Assembly: GCA_949592205.1 (NCBI GenBank)
Contig: CATIUR010000003.1
Span: 85,660,501-85,724,500, forward strand
Reading direction: 5' to 3'
DNA length: 64,000 nucleotides
Source: Helichrysum umbraculigerum
Lineage: Eukaryota > Streptophyta > Magnoliopsida > Asterales > Asteraceae
A program made the position numbers and the translations under genes. Positions 9,976 to 21,039 of this stretch are shown one piece after another. Below the pieces are notes generated by a model. It was not told the DNA's origin, made no database searches, and saw nothing but the letters and a program-made list of their open reading frames with translations. Each line of letters opens with the position of its first letter. Position 1 is the stretch's first letter.

Positions 9976-12779
9976 TCATTTCTGAGAGGTTGGCATTCCT
10001 TTTGGTACGATGTTTCCTACCAGATAATTGGCGAAGTCAGCATACCAAGGGTTGTGTGTGAACTGTGACCCTTGTTGGTAGCCTCCTATAGTCATGAGTT
10101 GTTCTTCGGGGAACTGATCTTGAATATCGTTCTCGTGCAACTTCTCCATTGATGGATTTTCCAATCGGCTAAGATGATCGGCCGCGACGTTTTCTGCTCC
10201 TTTTTTATCTTTAATCTCAATATCAAATTCTTGTCGGAGTAGAATCCATCGTAGAAGGCGCGGTTTAGCATCTTGCTTCTTGAAAAGGTATTTCAAATCG
10301 GAGTGATCTGTATAGACAATAGTTTTGGACAAGATTAGATAAGAACGAAATTTATCAAAAGCAAATACTACCGCAAGCAGCTCCTTTTCTGTAGTAGTGT
10401 AGTTTTCTTGAGCATCCGTGAGCGTTTTGTTGGCGTAGTATATTGGTTGAAAGTGTTTCTCTTTCCGCTGTCCCAGTACAGCTCCAACAGGGAAATCACT
10501 GGCGTCGCACATGATTTCAAATGGAAGACTCCAATCGGGGGCAACCATGATCGGTGCATGTACAAGCTGTTCCTTCAGGTAGTTGAAAGCTTTGAGACAT
10601 TCATCTGTAAAGTCAAACGGAGTATTTTTTTCGAGAAGATGAGTCATAGGTCGAGAAATCTTAGAGAAATCCTTAATAAAGCGACGGTAGAATCCGGCGT
10701 GACCTAGAAAACTTCGGATGGCTTTGACAGAAGTAGGGGGTGGAAGCTTTGAGATAGTCTCAACTTTTGCTTTGTCAACTTCAATTCCAGATTTAGAAAT
10801 GCGTTGTCCAAGAACTATGCCTTCTTTCACCATGAAGTGACATTTCTCCCAATTCAGAACTAGGTTTGATTCTTCACATCGAGCAAGCATCTTATTCAAG
10901 TTAGAAAGACAAGTGGTGAACGAATCCCCAAAAACTGAGAAATCATCCATGAACACTTCCATGCATTGTTCAATCATGTCGTGGAAGATTTCTACTATGC
11001 ATCTTTGAAAAGTCGTAGGTGCATTACATAAACCAAAAGGCATACGTCGGTAAGGAAATGTTCCATAGGGACAAATGAACGTCGTCTTTTCTTGGTCCTT
11101 TGGATTGAGAGGTATCTGAAAATAGCCTGAGAAGCCATCAAGGAAGCAATAGAATTCATTTCCTGATAACCTTTCGAGCATCTGATCAATGAATGGTAGA
11201 GGGAAATGATCTTTGCGTGTAGCTTCATTCAGTTTCCGATAGTCGATACACACCCTCCAACCATTGACGGTTCGTGTTGGAATCAATTCATTGTTTTCGT
11301 TAGTGATGACCGTCATGCCTCCTTTCTTTGAGACGACTTGAACTGGGCTAACCCATGGGGAATCTGAGATAGGGTAGATCAGACCGGCATCCAGGAGTTT
11401 GATAACCTCCTTTTTCACCACGTCTTGAATCTTCGGGTTGACTCTCCTTTGCCTTTGAACTGATGGTCTAAAGTCGTTTTCCATTAAGATCTTATGCGTG
11501 CAGTAGTTTGGACTAATCCCTTGTATGTCAGAGATCTTCCAAGCAATTGCCTTCTTGTGTGACTTTAGAACATTTACCAGCCTTGCTTTCTCTTCGGGCT
11601 TTAATTCTTTAGATATGATAACCGGTAAGTGCGAAGTTCCTTCAAGAAAAGCATATGCAAGGTGTGGGGGAAGTTCCTTTAGTTCCAATTCGGGTGGTTC
11701 TTTAGTAGATGGTTTTATCCTGGAAATCTCGTCTCTTTTAAGCTCGACGTACGTTATTTGATAGTCTGACTCCATTGCAGGTGATTCTGGAATGTTGGCT
11801 GATGCTATCTCAACCCATTCTGTATTGTTGGACAGCTCATCTTTTATAAGCTCATATTTTTCTCGGGAAGATTGAGAGATTGCATTTTCTTCAGTGATAA
11901 TTTCTTTTCCTTTGTCAGTTGTTGCAAATCTCTGAAATTGAGCTGATGAAGACTCGCTGATGGTGATTTCAGGATTTTCACAACCTTCGAATGGTTGCGA
12001 AGCAGGTGTTTTAAGCATTGATTCCATGTTTTTAAGAGTCTTCAGAATTTCTTCCCTTGAGAGAGATGAATGATCTACTTCAGAGGTCGGTTTCCTTCGT
12101 AGTAGAGTGACAGGAGTGCCATATCCAAGAGGAGCAGTCAAGATGGAGTGGAGCTGCGGCTCGGAATTCTTTAAAGGAAATAGTAACTCTCCAGATGTGT
12201 CGGAAGAATCCGAGATAGCTAAGCATAGACCCGCACCTTCTTCACGGAGTATTCTTGAAGTGACGATAGTATTGGGAAGGGGGTTAATGCTGCTTACTGC
12301 GAGGATCTCTTCCAAGTGTTCTTCAATTATTTTCTGCATAGAATCTACAAGACCAAGATCTTCTCCCACAGGCTGTTTCATTAGTTTATCAACATTGAAG
12401 GTGACCTCATCAGTTCCAACTCGGAGTTTTAAAGATTTTTCATTTACGTCAATGACGGCCTTGGCAGTGTTTAGGAAAGGTCTGCCAAGGATGAGCGGAA
12501 CCTGGGTGTCTTCTTCAATATCCATAACAACGAAATCAACTGGAAAGACGAATTTGTCGACACGGACCATAATATCTTTAGCAATTCCTCGGGGGAGTTT
12601 AACTGATCTATCTGCTAATTGGATGGTCATACGTGTAGGCAAGAGTTCGTTTAATCCTAGTTTCCTATAAAGTGAGAATGGCATGAGGTTTACACTAGCT
12701 CCTAGGTCAGCTAAGGGGTTACTTATTTGAACATCCTGAAGATAACAAGGAATAGTGAAACGGCCAGTATCTCCAAGCT
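9976..12779 (-). pseudogene. pol: Protease (part), reverse transcriptase and RNase H of Athila A
   Basis: Read on minus, the frame continues from the protease motif LADLGASVNLMP (near 12720-12690) through 902 codons from the internal Met at 12684. Reverse transcriptase blocks include RVCIDYRKLNEATRKDHF and the active-site FMDDFS (about residue 578 of that frame). RNase H blocks MCDASDFPVGAVLGQ and YTDHSDLKYLF follow, then AADHLSRLENP. This order is Athila-type. The frame is open through reverse transcriptase and RNase H but is cut from the upstream gag-protease by solo LTR S at 12785. It ends at a stop at 9976. Residue changes versus C (for example PTTFQRCIV for PATFQRCMV) suggest drift. Confidence 0.93.
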
Positions 12780-12784
12780 TAGGG
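12780..12784. repeat. Target site duplication TAGGG (left copy) for solo LTR S
   Basis: TAGGG at 12780-12784 recurs at 15264-15268, directly flanking S. Removing S and one copy restores the Athila reading PKLGDTG across the joint, as in element C. Confidence 0.96.
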
Positions 12785-13254
12785 TATCACACCCCCAATT
12801 TAATGCTTTGCGGAAGCGACTGTTTTGGGGCGTGACTAATCAATAATCAAAACACCAAAGTACAAGCAAACGACTCTAAATGAGACGTTGTAGAAAATAT
12901 ATTACATTACATAAGTTTTCAAAAGTAGTACAAAGTTTAAGTCATAAGTTTGAAACATAGTAGTGAGTTCGCAAAATGATTTCAGAAGATTTTAATGCAT
13001 AACCATTATACAAAATATAATGCAAGAAAATCTTCATGTCTAAATGGATGCATGCGACTCGTGATAGCTAGCTTATCCTGTAGGCCATTCCTACTGTTGA
13101 TGAGTACCTGAGAATACAACACTAAAAGGTCAGCTATAAAGCTGGTGAATCTCACAGGTTTTAATATAAACATTGATGTGATCAATATGATTATCCGACG
13201 ATAATAAAAAGTTATAATTGAATAGTGATTTAAGCAATTTACTCACACAATGAT

Positions 13255-13570
13255 TTTTAAACCAACGCAGGTTCCTTAAACAATAACAAAATCAACTAGG
13301 ATAAAACCAACGCAGGTTTTGGAACATTGAACAAACCAACGCAGGTTTTCGAACAATGTGCAATTAGAAAATGATGAAACCAACGCAGGTTTCGCAACAT
13401 GTAACAAACCAACGCAGGTTTGCGAACAATATGAACTTAGACTATGATGAAACCAACGCAGGTTTCGTAACATTGAACAAACCATCGCAGGTCTTCGAAC
13501 AATGTGCAATTAAACAATGATGAAACCAACGCAGATTTCGCAACATGGAACAAACCAACGCAGGTTTCCG
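13255..13570 (-). repeat. S hairpin array with loop AACGCA (about 72-bp tandem units)
   Basis: About nine boxes of AACC-AACGCA-GGTT occur, two per unit of about 72 bp. Flanking bases change on both arms together in several boxes: AAAACC/GGTTTT near 13303, GAAACC/GGTTTC near 13378 and 13451, CAAACC/GGTTTG near 13406. A few boxes have mismatches (13478, 13520). It lies in the putative second intron. Confidence 0.9.
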
Positions 13571-14194
13571 AACAATGTGAAGTTTAACAATGCTAATCAG
13601 GACCAAAGAATGGTAGCCAAACAATGTAACTAATATAGTTAACCGAACTAAATAATCATTTAATTCCATGAGTTAATAATTAAATTAACTAATCAAATAA
13701 CATATGATCACGAAAACATGTAAGCATTGTATCTCACCCCAATATTTAAAACAGTAAAAATGGGGCTGTGAGACTCACCTGAGTCAATCCGAGCAATGAA
13801 TATATTCGACGTGGAATAGACAATCTTTGAAATCCCTTAGAGTCCTAAACACGCGAGATTCTAATGAGTAAATGGATTGTCCAATGTATTATTTAATGTT
13901 TATGTTTGAGTTTACAAAATTTGGTACGAGTCTGAAAACAGTAATCTGCCATTTTCGGCCCCTAAACGACCCCGGATGGCCTAAAACTGACAAGGCTAAG
14001 GTACTTAGCTTTGTTCATTGGGTTGTTTTTGAATGACCGAGCGAATTTGAGCCCAATCTGTTATAATAAAATTTTCATCGAGAAGCTACCCTGTTTTAAC
14101 TTGTTAAATCGTCGACGTTTTCGAAAATTTACATGTTCTGTTTTAGCTAGAATTCGCAGGGCTAGTTTATTGATTCGTTGGATCCTGAAATAAA

Positions 14195-14430
14195 AAGGGG
14201 GAATCCGCCGGATTCACTTGAATCCGCCGGATTGGTGACATTTGTGGGGAATACGCCGTATTCCCTTGAATACGCCGTATTCCGGAAAAATAGAGGGAAT
14301 ACGCCGGATTCCCAAGAATCCGACCGTATTCATGACAAACCACGGGAATACGACCGTATTCCATTGAATACGCCGTGTTCATGTTTTCTGGGCAGGAATC
14401 CGCCGGATTCACCCGAATCCGCCGGATTCA
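14195..14430 (-). repeat. S array of GAATCC/GAATAC palindromes
   Basis: About ten short palindromes around GCC or GACC occur: GAATCC-GCC-GGATTC and GAATAC-GCC-GTATTC, plus a few mixed boxes such as GAATAC-GCC-GGATTC. Arm changes are usually matched on both sides. It lies in the putative first intron. Confidence 0.9.
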
Positions 14431-15263
14431 CGTAACTGGTTCGACTCTGTACGTGCAGAAAACATACACAACCATTTCTAAATCCTATTTCCGCTTACAA
14501 CAACTTAATACAAAGCTAATACATGCTATATAAAGTATTATAAACAGAAAATTAACGAAATTTGATGAAAGTTCTTACTTAGAAAAATTGGAACCGTGAA
14601 TGGAGATGACGAGTACTACGATGATGATGATGATCCGATTATGAAGAAGAAGATGATGATTATGATGTTGTGGTGTTGTTATTGTTGTTGTTTTGATGAT
14701 TGAAATCGAGAGAGAGTTGAGAGCCGAGAGAGATAGAGAATGAGTCGAGTGTGCGGGTGTGTGTATCAAATAATTGAGGTCGGGTAATAATACCGGCCTC
14801 AATTATTGAGGTAGGTGGTGTTTTCTGACCCGTGTTCGCATACCCGATCGTTATGTAGTATAATGTTTTAAAATGATAATTTTCTAAAAATAGATTCGTA
14901 TAAGCTTTTAATTGAAATATTTTATAAAACTGTTTTCTCGGATGTTTAAAATTGTAACTTTGTTTTACCTAAAATGTACGGATAGTTTTCTGTATCTAAA
15001 CTGTATTTAAATTTCAAACGGATTATGTAATTATTATCCTTAATAATAATACTTGATTTAAAAATGTTTTTCGCTCACTTTCATTTTGAGTTTCTACGTT
15101 TTGTTAAATTTGGTATTCGCGATTATTTAAATAATCGTTTCGGTTTATATATATACATATATATATATAATACTTGAATGCTTAAGTGTTAACAAGTATG
15201 TAATACGTGATTTAAAAGTTTAAATTGGCCCCTAATTTTGGCCCTTTTTGACCGGGTGTCACA

Positions 15264-16823
15264 TAGGGGGTAGTCCTTGTTGCATAATTAGAGAGCACTC
15301 GGCATCTAGGGGTAAGTTAACTATCTATCTAAGTTTTTCTTTGTTGGATATCAGTTCTTTAAAGAATTTAGCACAACTGGGTATTTCTACTAAAGCATAT
15401 AATAATCTGACGTTTAAGTGTAGGCTTTTGAACATTTCTAGATATTTTCCAAATTGAGCTTCTTGTTTCTCTTTCTTAAGCCTACCAGGGAAAGGTATTC
15501 GAACAGGTTTAGAAACTTCTGGGGCTTTAGAAGGTTCTGGCTCAGGAGAAGTGACATGGGTATCAGCTTGTACCGAGACAGTAGGTAGAGAAGTAGAAGG
15601 TTCATTCGAAGGAATATCTATGGTTTTCTCGTTCTTAGTCTCTTTTCCTCCTCTAGTGACCACAAGCATGTCATCGTGCTCATAGGATGAGTGAAAGATA
15701 GAATTGTAGATTGCTTCCTCCCTTTGCTTCTCCTCAACTTTTAAAAACAAACTTTTAACATTATCCTCCATGTTTTTAATTAAATCATTTGAAATCATGA
15801 GCAAATAATCATTTTGGTTTTGAAAATCAAGAATTCGTTTGTTTGTATTATTTTGCTCAACCATGAAGTTATTGAAAATCGTATTGTTTAGACGAGAAGT
15901 CAATTGGGTAGGAGTAGAGAGAACTAAAGATTGAGACGGGGGTAGCGTGGATAACCGCTGAACGAATGGTTTAGAATGAAAGGATTGGTCAGGGTTTCTA
16001 CCAGTGGTGTCAAGAATTTCTTCGTTGGCCCGTCTGTTTGGGAAGAACTTTGGGGGTTTCTTCTTTTGCATGGGTTTAGAAGATTCTTGCAAGTCCTTGA
16101 CAACTTTAGAGATGGATTCGAGTTGAGTTTTCAAGATGTCCAAAGCTTGATCTGAAGTATTCCTTTCCTCTGAAGTGGATTCATCTGGCTCCAAGTCATG
16201 ATGGTGCATCGTTATCGTCTCAATAAACTTCCAAGCTTCGTCTGAAGTATGTTGCATGAAGTTTCCGGAAGAAGCAGCTGGAGGGATTGTTGGTGCTGAG
16301 GATTTAAGCTGTTGTAGAATGTGCAGACCATATTCGTTTCAGCCAGTTGATGGTTTTGACATCTTCCGATAAGATTCTTAAATCGTTCCCAAGCCTTGCT
16401 TAATGATTCATTAGTTTCCTGACGGAAGTTAGCAATGTCGGTCTTAAGCTTGGTTTGCATGGAAGGAGGAAAGTACTTAGCTAGAAACTTAGTAGCCATT
16501 TCTTCCCATGTATGAATCGAATTGGGTTCGAAATCATAGAACCAGGTTAAGGCTCGAGAAGATAGAGAATAAGGAAACAGATGGAGTCGAAGAAGGTCTC
16601 TATTGGTTCCTATTATATCGAATGAGTTGGTAAGGTTGATGAACTTGTTGAGATGGGCGTTTGAGTTTTCAACTGAAAGACCATGAAACTGACACTCAGA
16701 TTTAATCATTTTTATGTAGTGAGGCTTAATTTCAAGGGTTTCGTCGGTTGGTGCTACGATCGGTCCTCCTCGTCCCTCTAGCAGTGGCTTGATTGATGAG
16801 GAGAGTGTGATACGGTTCGTCAT
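15264..16823 (-). pseudogene. gag: Broken gag and start of protease of Athila A
   Basis: Gag forms the virus-like particle. The frame starts at the ATG at 16823 (MTNRITLSSS). Its first 203 codons include the retro-gag capsid block with LTWFYDFEPNSIHTWEEM and FPPSMQTKLKTDI. It shifts frame in the overlap 16212-16257 and continues (16257-15325) through a charged linker to FPGRLKKEKQEAQFGKYLEM, the conserved start of the Athila protease region. A TAG at about 15322-15324, after NKEKLR, breaks it again. The short remainder 15321-15264 (PLDAECSLIMQ, GLPPK) leads to the S insertion and continues on the other side. A lesion count of one shift and one stop means no functional gag. Confidence 0.9.
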
Positions 16824-17004
16824 AACTTGTAAGGTAGAAATTAGGGTTACGGAAAGGAAAAACTAATCTAAACTAATTAACCTAATTAATCTAATTAACC
16901 TATATAACCTAAGGATAAAGCAGGTAGCTTCCGGATGATATTGATCTCCCGAAAGGGTCGCTAAATAACTAAGATAACTAAATTCCTAAAGTCGGTCGTA
17001 GTAG
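16824..17004 (-). other. 5' leader of Athila A
   Basis: A short non-coding stretch between primer site and gag start, rich in CTAATTAAC-type repeats (about 16861-16910). Nothing else is recognised. Confidence 0.6.
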
Positions 17005-17023
17005 TTCCCCGGCAGCGGCGCCA
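17005..17023 (-). other. Primer binding site of Athila A, tRNA-Asp type
   Basis: On minus the sequence reads TGGCGCCGCTGCCGGGGAA, six bases past the LTR end. It is close to the complement of plant tRNA-Asp 3' sequence, as expected for Athila. The same site is at 31552-31570 in element C. Confidence 0.9.
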
Positions 17024-17029
17024 AAAACT

Positions 17030-19594
17030 TGTCGTGCACCCCAACGGTCGGTCGGATTTTACTCCGGTCGTTGAACCTTCCGGCAAAGGCGCGCGGCAAC
17101 GTGTTTTATATTTATTATGCTGGGTATCCTAAGTTTTGATACAACCTAAAGACCTAAAGGGTAGTAAGCGGTATGTATGACTCAGGTGTCGTTCTTCAAA
17201 CTACAACGGGCATGGGAATCTAGGAGGATTAATTATCTTTTGTAATTTAGCTGGGGTTTTTAAAACTTTTTGATAAGTTGGTTGGTTTTCTAAGCTAATT
17301 ACTAAAATTAAAAACTAAATTAAAGACAGGGGTTTGTACGGTGTACGCAGAGAAATCAAGATAAGGAATATGTTTCCTGTGACTTCGGCAATGTTATTTT
17401 GGATGGATAGTTATGAGGGATAAGGTTACTAGGTGTGATGATTAATCTGGTGAGGTCATAGAAACTTCATTGGTAGATAAAGTATTATGCCTACGGCCTT
17501 TACTCGGTTTTACCGGATACTTGGGAGTTTTACAGCTTTTCCGTTATACCAATTAGGGTTCCAGATTACTCACTAGATATTCCTATATTTCTTAATGAGC
17601 TACAGCTACGATCCTACTATATACCTAACGTAGAGTTGTCCACAATCAGATATATAATATGTCACATGGATAGCAGTTATAGAATGTCCAGTACACCGGA
17701 AGTTCTCCCAAATGCACAGACCAAATCAACCGACGATTATCCTCTAATCCAGGTCCCCATTTATAGACATCCGGAGGACGTCAGTATCATGGCATGAATT
17801 GTTCATTGAACAATAACATGAACAGGGTTTAACCCGCGGAACCGGTTGGGATAATCTATCTAACGGTCAGTTAAATTGTTCATCATTAATCATTGCAGGT
17901 GCACAACTATTACATGCATGTTAACCTATCTGTATTATGTTTACGAAAATCTAATCAGCAGGGCAGTGATAATGTTTACGTATGTCTAGCATGCAGTACC
18001 TAAGCAACAATCAAACAAGAACATGCAATAGGACGGAACACTAGTCATCACATTATCTGACCTAATAATTAAATCATGGATATCCCGGAAGTTGTCCCAA
18101 AGATACACAACAAAGAAGCGTGAACCTAATCTATCTCTAATCCTATGCTTCGTGTCCCTCGGATGTGTTTCAATCAAGGGAACAGCGACCATGTTGAGTT
18201 CATTGATCATCATACACAGAATAGTTGGCAATCCTACTTCTAGCAATTGGCCAGGTTCTAGGGAGGAGGATACAAACCACAGCATAAGTTGGATAGATAA
18301 ACAGGCAGAGGTTCAGCTTATAAGTTCGCAAACAGTTTTAAACCTACACAGACATAGTAACAGTATGTTTACAATTGGGAATTATTATTTCTACAACGGA
18401 TTGTGCCCACGACTTTCATAGCTTCCACGTTCCGTACTACACACATTCGTGATGATTCCGGCGCTATACAAATGAAAGCCGTATAACGTTACCTCCGTTG
18501 TTTCATAATGATGTCGTCCCCAATTGTATATTATATCATAACTATCCTAACATTGCATACATCACAACAAACATTGATTTGTCTAGCCTAGCATAATTCT
18601 AGCATTCATTCCTAAGCATGCATAATAAGAAAGCATAATTAAAAGAATAAATGCGAGAGATTGTATTAAACCTGAATACGAGAGTAATACAGACAAATCT
18701 TCACAAATCTGAAGTCTCGGAGTAACTCCGTACAAAAGCTACTGAGAACTTCTACTCTAACCTACTAATTCTTCTCTAACTCCTAAGAGTAGTGCTAGAG
18801 AGAGAATGCTAACCTAATTCTAGAGAGAAGTTTTTAGAGAGAGAAAGAAAATGAGATGTGAGGTGTGTAAAAATGAGAAATGGAGGTTAGTATTTATAGG
18901 AGAATGGTGGAAGGCTTGGTACAAGTCTTGAAGCATAAGATACAAGCATCAAAGCAGCATACGGGGCAAGCGGACCAAGGGGGCAAACGGTACCTCACAA
19001 GCCAACCAACCCCGTATACGGCACCCTAAGGACCGTATACGGCACCTAGGGTACCATATACGGTACCTAGGTGGGCAGGGGGGGTTGGTGCTTGGTTTGG
19101 CCTCCGCTTGTTTCTCGGTTGCTTGGTTCGTCCGTATCTTCTTCGTTTGGACTCCGATTTGCTTGATTCTTGCGCCGTTGGTTTCGTTTTTCCGTTATGC
19201 TTCTAATGAAACTGAGTTTGCCAAATTTGGAAGTGTTTGACTTTTGCGTGTTCCGGATGACGATCGGCGAGCTTCCAGACTTTGTATCTTCTCCGTCTTT
19301 CGTCCGTTTCTTCTGATTCTTTCACCTCCGGTCTTGGATTTTCCTATGGAATCATAAAATATGAATTAAGCTCTATTTCCATAAGAATATTGAAAACGGA
19401 AAATTTAAGGTGATTGTTTTGCCTCGGTTTACGTGTTATTTGGACGTTTTAACTGATTTTTGCAGCAACGTCTATATTTAGACTACCTTGGTGATTTTTG
19501 GTAAATAATGATGGTTTTGAAATGTTGTCACCAAAGAATAGTCCAAAAAGTGTGGAAATATGTCTTTAAAAACATGACTTTTTGGGTCACATCA
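17030..19594 (-). repeat. 5' LTR of Athila A
   Basis: This 2565-bp LTR on minus begins TGATGTGACCC at 19594 and ends GCACGACA at 17030, next to the primer site. A TATA box (TATAAATA, seen as TATTTATA at 18891-18898) lies about 700 bp into it, followed by a pyrimidine-rich leader. Upstream of the TATA are CCGTATACGG palindromes (about 19011-19065). The start is homologous to that of C (TGATATCGCG with AAAAAGTCACG). No gene is seen inside. Confidence 0.9.
18891..18898 (-). promoter_or_regulatory. TATA box in LTR of Athila A
   Basis: TATAAATA on the minus strand is preceded by the palindrome region and followed by a CT-rich leader. The equivalent box is at 29743-29750 and 39666-39673 in C. Confidence 0.7.
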
Positions 19595-19930
19595 TAGACC
19601 CAGCTGTGACTTGGGCGATTCTCCAAGAGCTCTCCATCCAGCATGACTCTCAATCTGACATCAGGGAGATGGTTGGACTCCCGAGACTTCCTGACCAGTC
19701 CTTCAGACTTAGTCGAGGTCCTGGACCATCTCGCTCTCCATGGTCATTCTTCCCAGCTGCCCCTACTACAGAGCCTACTCTTTCTGCTACTGCTGAGACA
19801 CATCCTGATCTCTCTGTTGCACCCATGATGCCTGGTCTCACTGTTGCCGCGTCACCTACTTCCGTTCCGGACAGTGACGCACTCCACAACATTCGACCTC
19901 GACATTGATGATTTGCTAGAAGACTTTTAG
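19595..19930 (+). pseudogene. Third ORF of Athila B, C-terminal part
   Basis: The frame reads DPAVTWAILQELSIQHD at its start, aligning with NPAVTWSILRALEIQHT in C and DPAAAWALFRTLHLQHD in A. The block GPSRSPWSFFP is conserved. Near 19880 the frame shifts: the original frame ends at 19908, while the shifted one continues to DLDIDDLLEDF and TAG at 19928-19930, matching the acidic end of A. The N-terminal half was separated by insertion of element A. Function unknown, as for the other two copies. Confidence 0.8.
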
Positions 19931-21039
19931 TTTATTTGCTTTATGTTTTATTTATTTTAGACTTTTATGATGTTGAAATGTTGAACTGGTGATTGTGATT
20001 GTATTTATGGTATTGCAGAACTTAGCTTCGTAAGGAATGGATGAGCTTTAAACAGAGATTGTTCCACAATCCAGCAGATCACTAGCACCACTCCTTCACG
20101 AATCTAGTCCTGATTCCAGTGCTCACTGACCGTAGGGAAGTACCTCTCCTAAACTCTTCTAGTTTCTACGTAACTTAGATATGCTTATGCCCACTTAAAT
20201 CTCTAAGTGTGGGATCCTCCGTACTTAAAACTTTTAAATTTATATGTTTCCTAAAGACAAAACCCTACGTGTAGGATTCTCCCTACTTAGTGTAGAAACA
20301 TTGGGGACAATGTTTATTTTTAAGTGTGGGATAGCAGTATATCTCTCGTCTAAATATCCGTAAAGTTGATTTAGAAACATGCACGTCCTCAAAATGATTT
20401 TCAATCCTTATTTTTGCCAAAATTTTCAAAAATTTTAAACCTTTTTGAGTCACAAATCTAAGAAAGAGTACATATTTTTTTTTTTTTACAATTATTCAAA
20501 AGTTGGTAAAAAGAGGTCGAATCATGTCGGATTCCAAATAATTTAAGATGAGGATCTAAGAGGGGCATCGCACGACTGGACACATATAACCTATTTTTGC
20601 GGTGAGGAATTTTGAGCCCTATTAGCACTCATTTTAAATGCTTCACTGTTCGTTTTTTGTGTGTGACCGGTGCACGCATTTCTGAATTAGAACTTGCCCC
20701 GGGTATACGTTTTGAGATCACAGTGACTGGTGTCATACGTGACATAGGTACAATTAGAGGACCTTGATATTCGCTAGGATTAAACCCCATTTCAACATAT
20801 CTCTTTCAAGCCCAAAACCTTTCCAACACTCATTTTTAGTGTTGATGATCTGTCTAGAAAACCCTGTTGAGCCTTAGCCTTTCATTTCTTTCAACCCACA
20901 TTTTTTAACCCACTTACCCCATACCTACCAAAAAGCTTATCTTAGAATTTTTAAAATCTTTTTTGAAAAAATACTATTTGGGTAATCTTTTTGTTTCTAC
21001 CCCTAAAATCACAAATTTCGTATTTACTTAAAGCTTCTC
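19931..21039 (+). other. 3' non-coding region of Athila B
   Basis: There is no coding signal. It contains AAGTGTGGGAT boxes (about 20205 and 20322), the hairpin at 20296-20315 (AAACATT/AATGTTT around GGGGAC), a T-run near 20471, and a block at about 20630-20950 shared with A and C. The CTTGAGGACAAGC-type tract and LTR start expected next (as in C at about 38910) are absent. Confidence 0.75.

Larger units (their letters stand above)
13107..14578 (-). promoter_or_regulatory. Putative leader introns and mini-exon in S
   Basis: On minus: donor GTAAGAAC at 14578, a 66-nt block from 13844 to 13779 bounded by GTTTAG upstream and CAG before GTGAGTCT downstream, then acceptor TTCTCAG before position 13107 followed by GTACTCATCA. 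The order and block size match T and D. Splicing is inferred. Confidence 0.5.
12785..15263 (-). mobile_element. S: solo LTR of a Tekay-like element
   Basis: On the minus strand it begins TGTGACACCCGG at 15263 and ends GGGTGTGATA at 12785. It is 2479 bp with no internal region and has a perfect 5-bp duplication, so it is a solo LTR left by LTR-LTR recombination. The end is TA rather than CA, probably a mutation. It is related to the D LTR (same TGTGACACCC start and the same CAG/GTGAGTCTCA block). It has two hairpin arrays (13255-13570 and 14195-14430), an AT microsatellite at about 15149-15170, and a pyrimidine-rich leader at about 14800-14700 on minus. Small open frames inside (for example 14167-14412) follow repeats. 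Confidence 0.95.
6622..19594 (-). mobile_element. Element A: Athila-type Ty3/gypsy retrotransposon, 3' end cut by T, split by S
   Basis: Read on the minus strand the order is LTR (19594-17030), tRNA-Asp-type primer site, gag, protease, reverse transcriptase, RNase H, integrase, a third ORF, then 3' non-coding sequence running into element T at 6621. The 3' LTR is not in the window. A is inserted into the third ORF of Athila B (boundary 19594/19595). Solo LTR S interrupts the protease region. Multiple stops, frameshifts and a small deletion make it defective. Confidence 0.93.
19595..21039 (+). mobile_element. Element B: 3' fragment of an Athila element
   Basis: It holds the end of the third ORF and the downstream non-coding region in plus orientation. 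The 5' part lies on the other side of A, outside the window. Its 3' LTR is missing: near 21.0 kb the sequence passes into an oppositely oriented LTR fragment (X). The right border is approximate. Confidence 0.8.

Noticed and set aside
13255..13570. Regular repeat with spacers that resembles a CRISPR array (also 1159-1500 and 14195-14430).
   Set aside because: Units lie inside plant LTRs, spacers are part of longer tandem units, and repeats vary in their arms; no cas genes and a eukaryotic setting.
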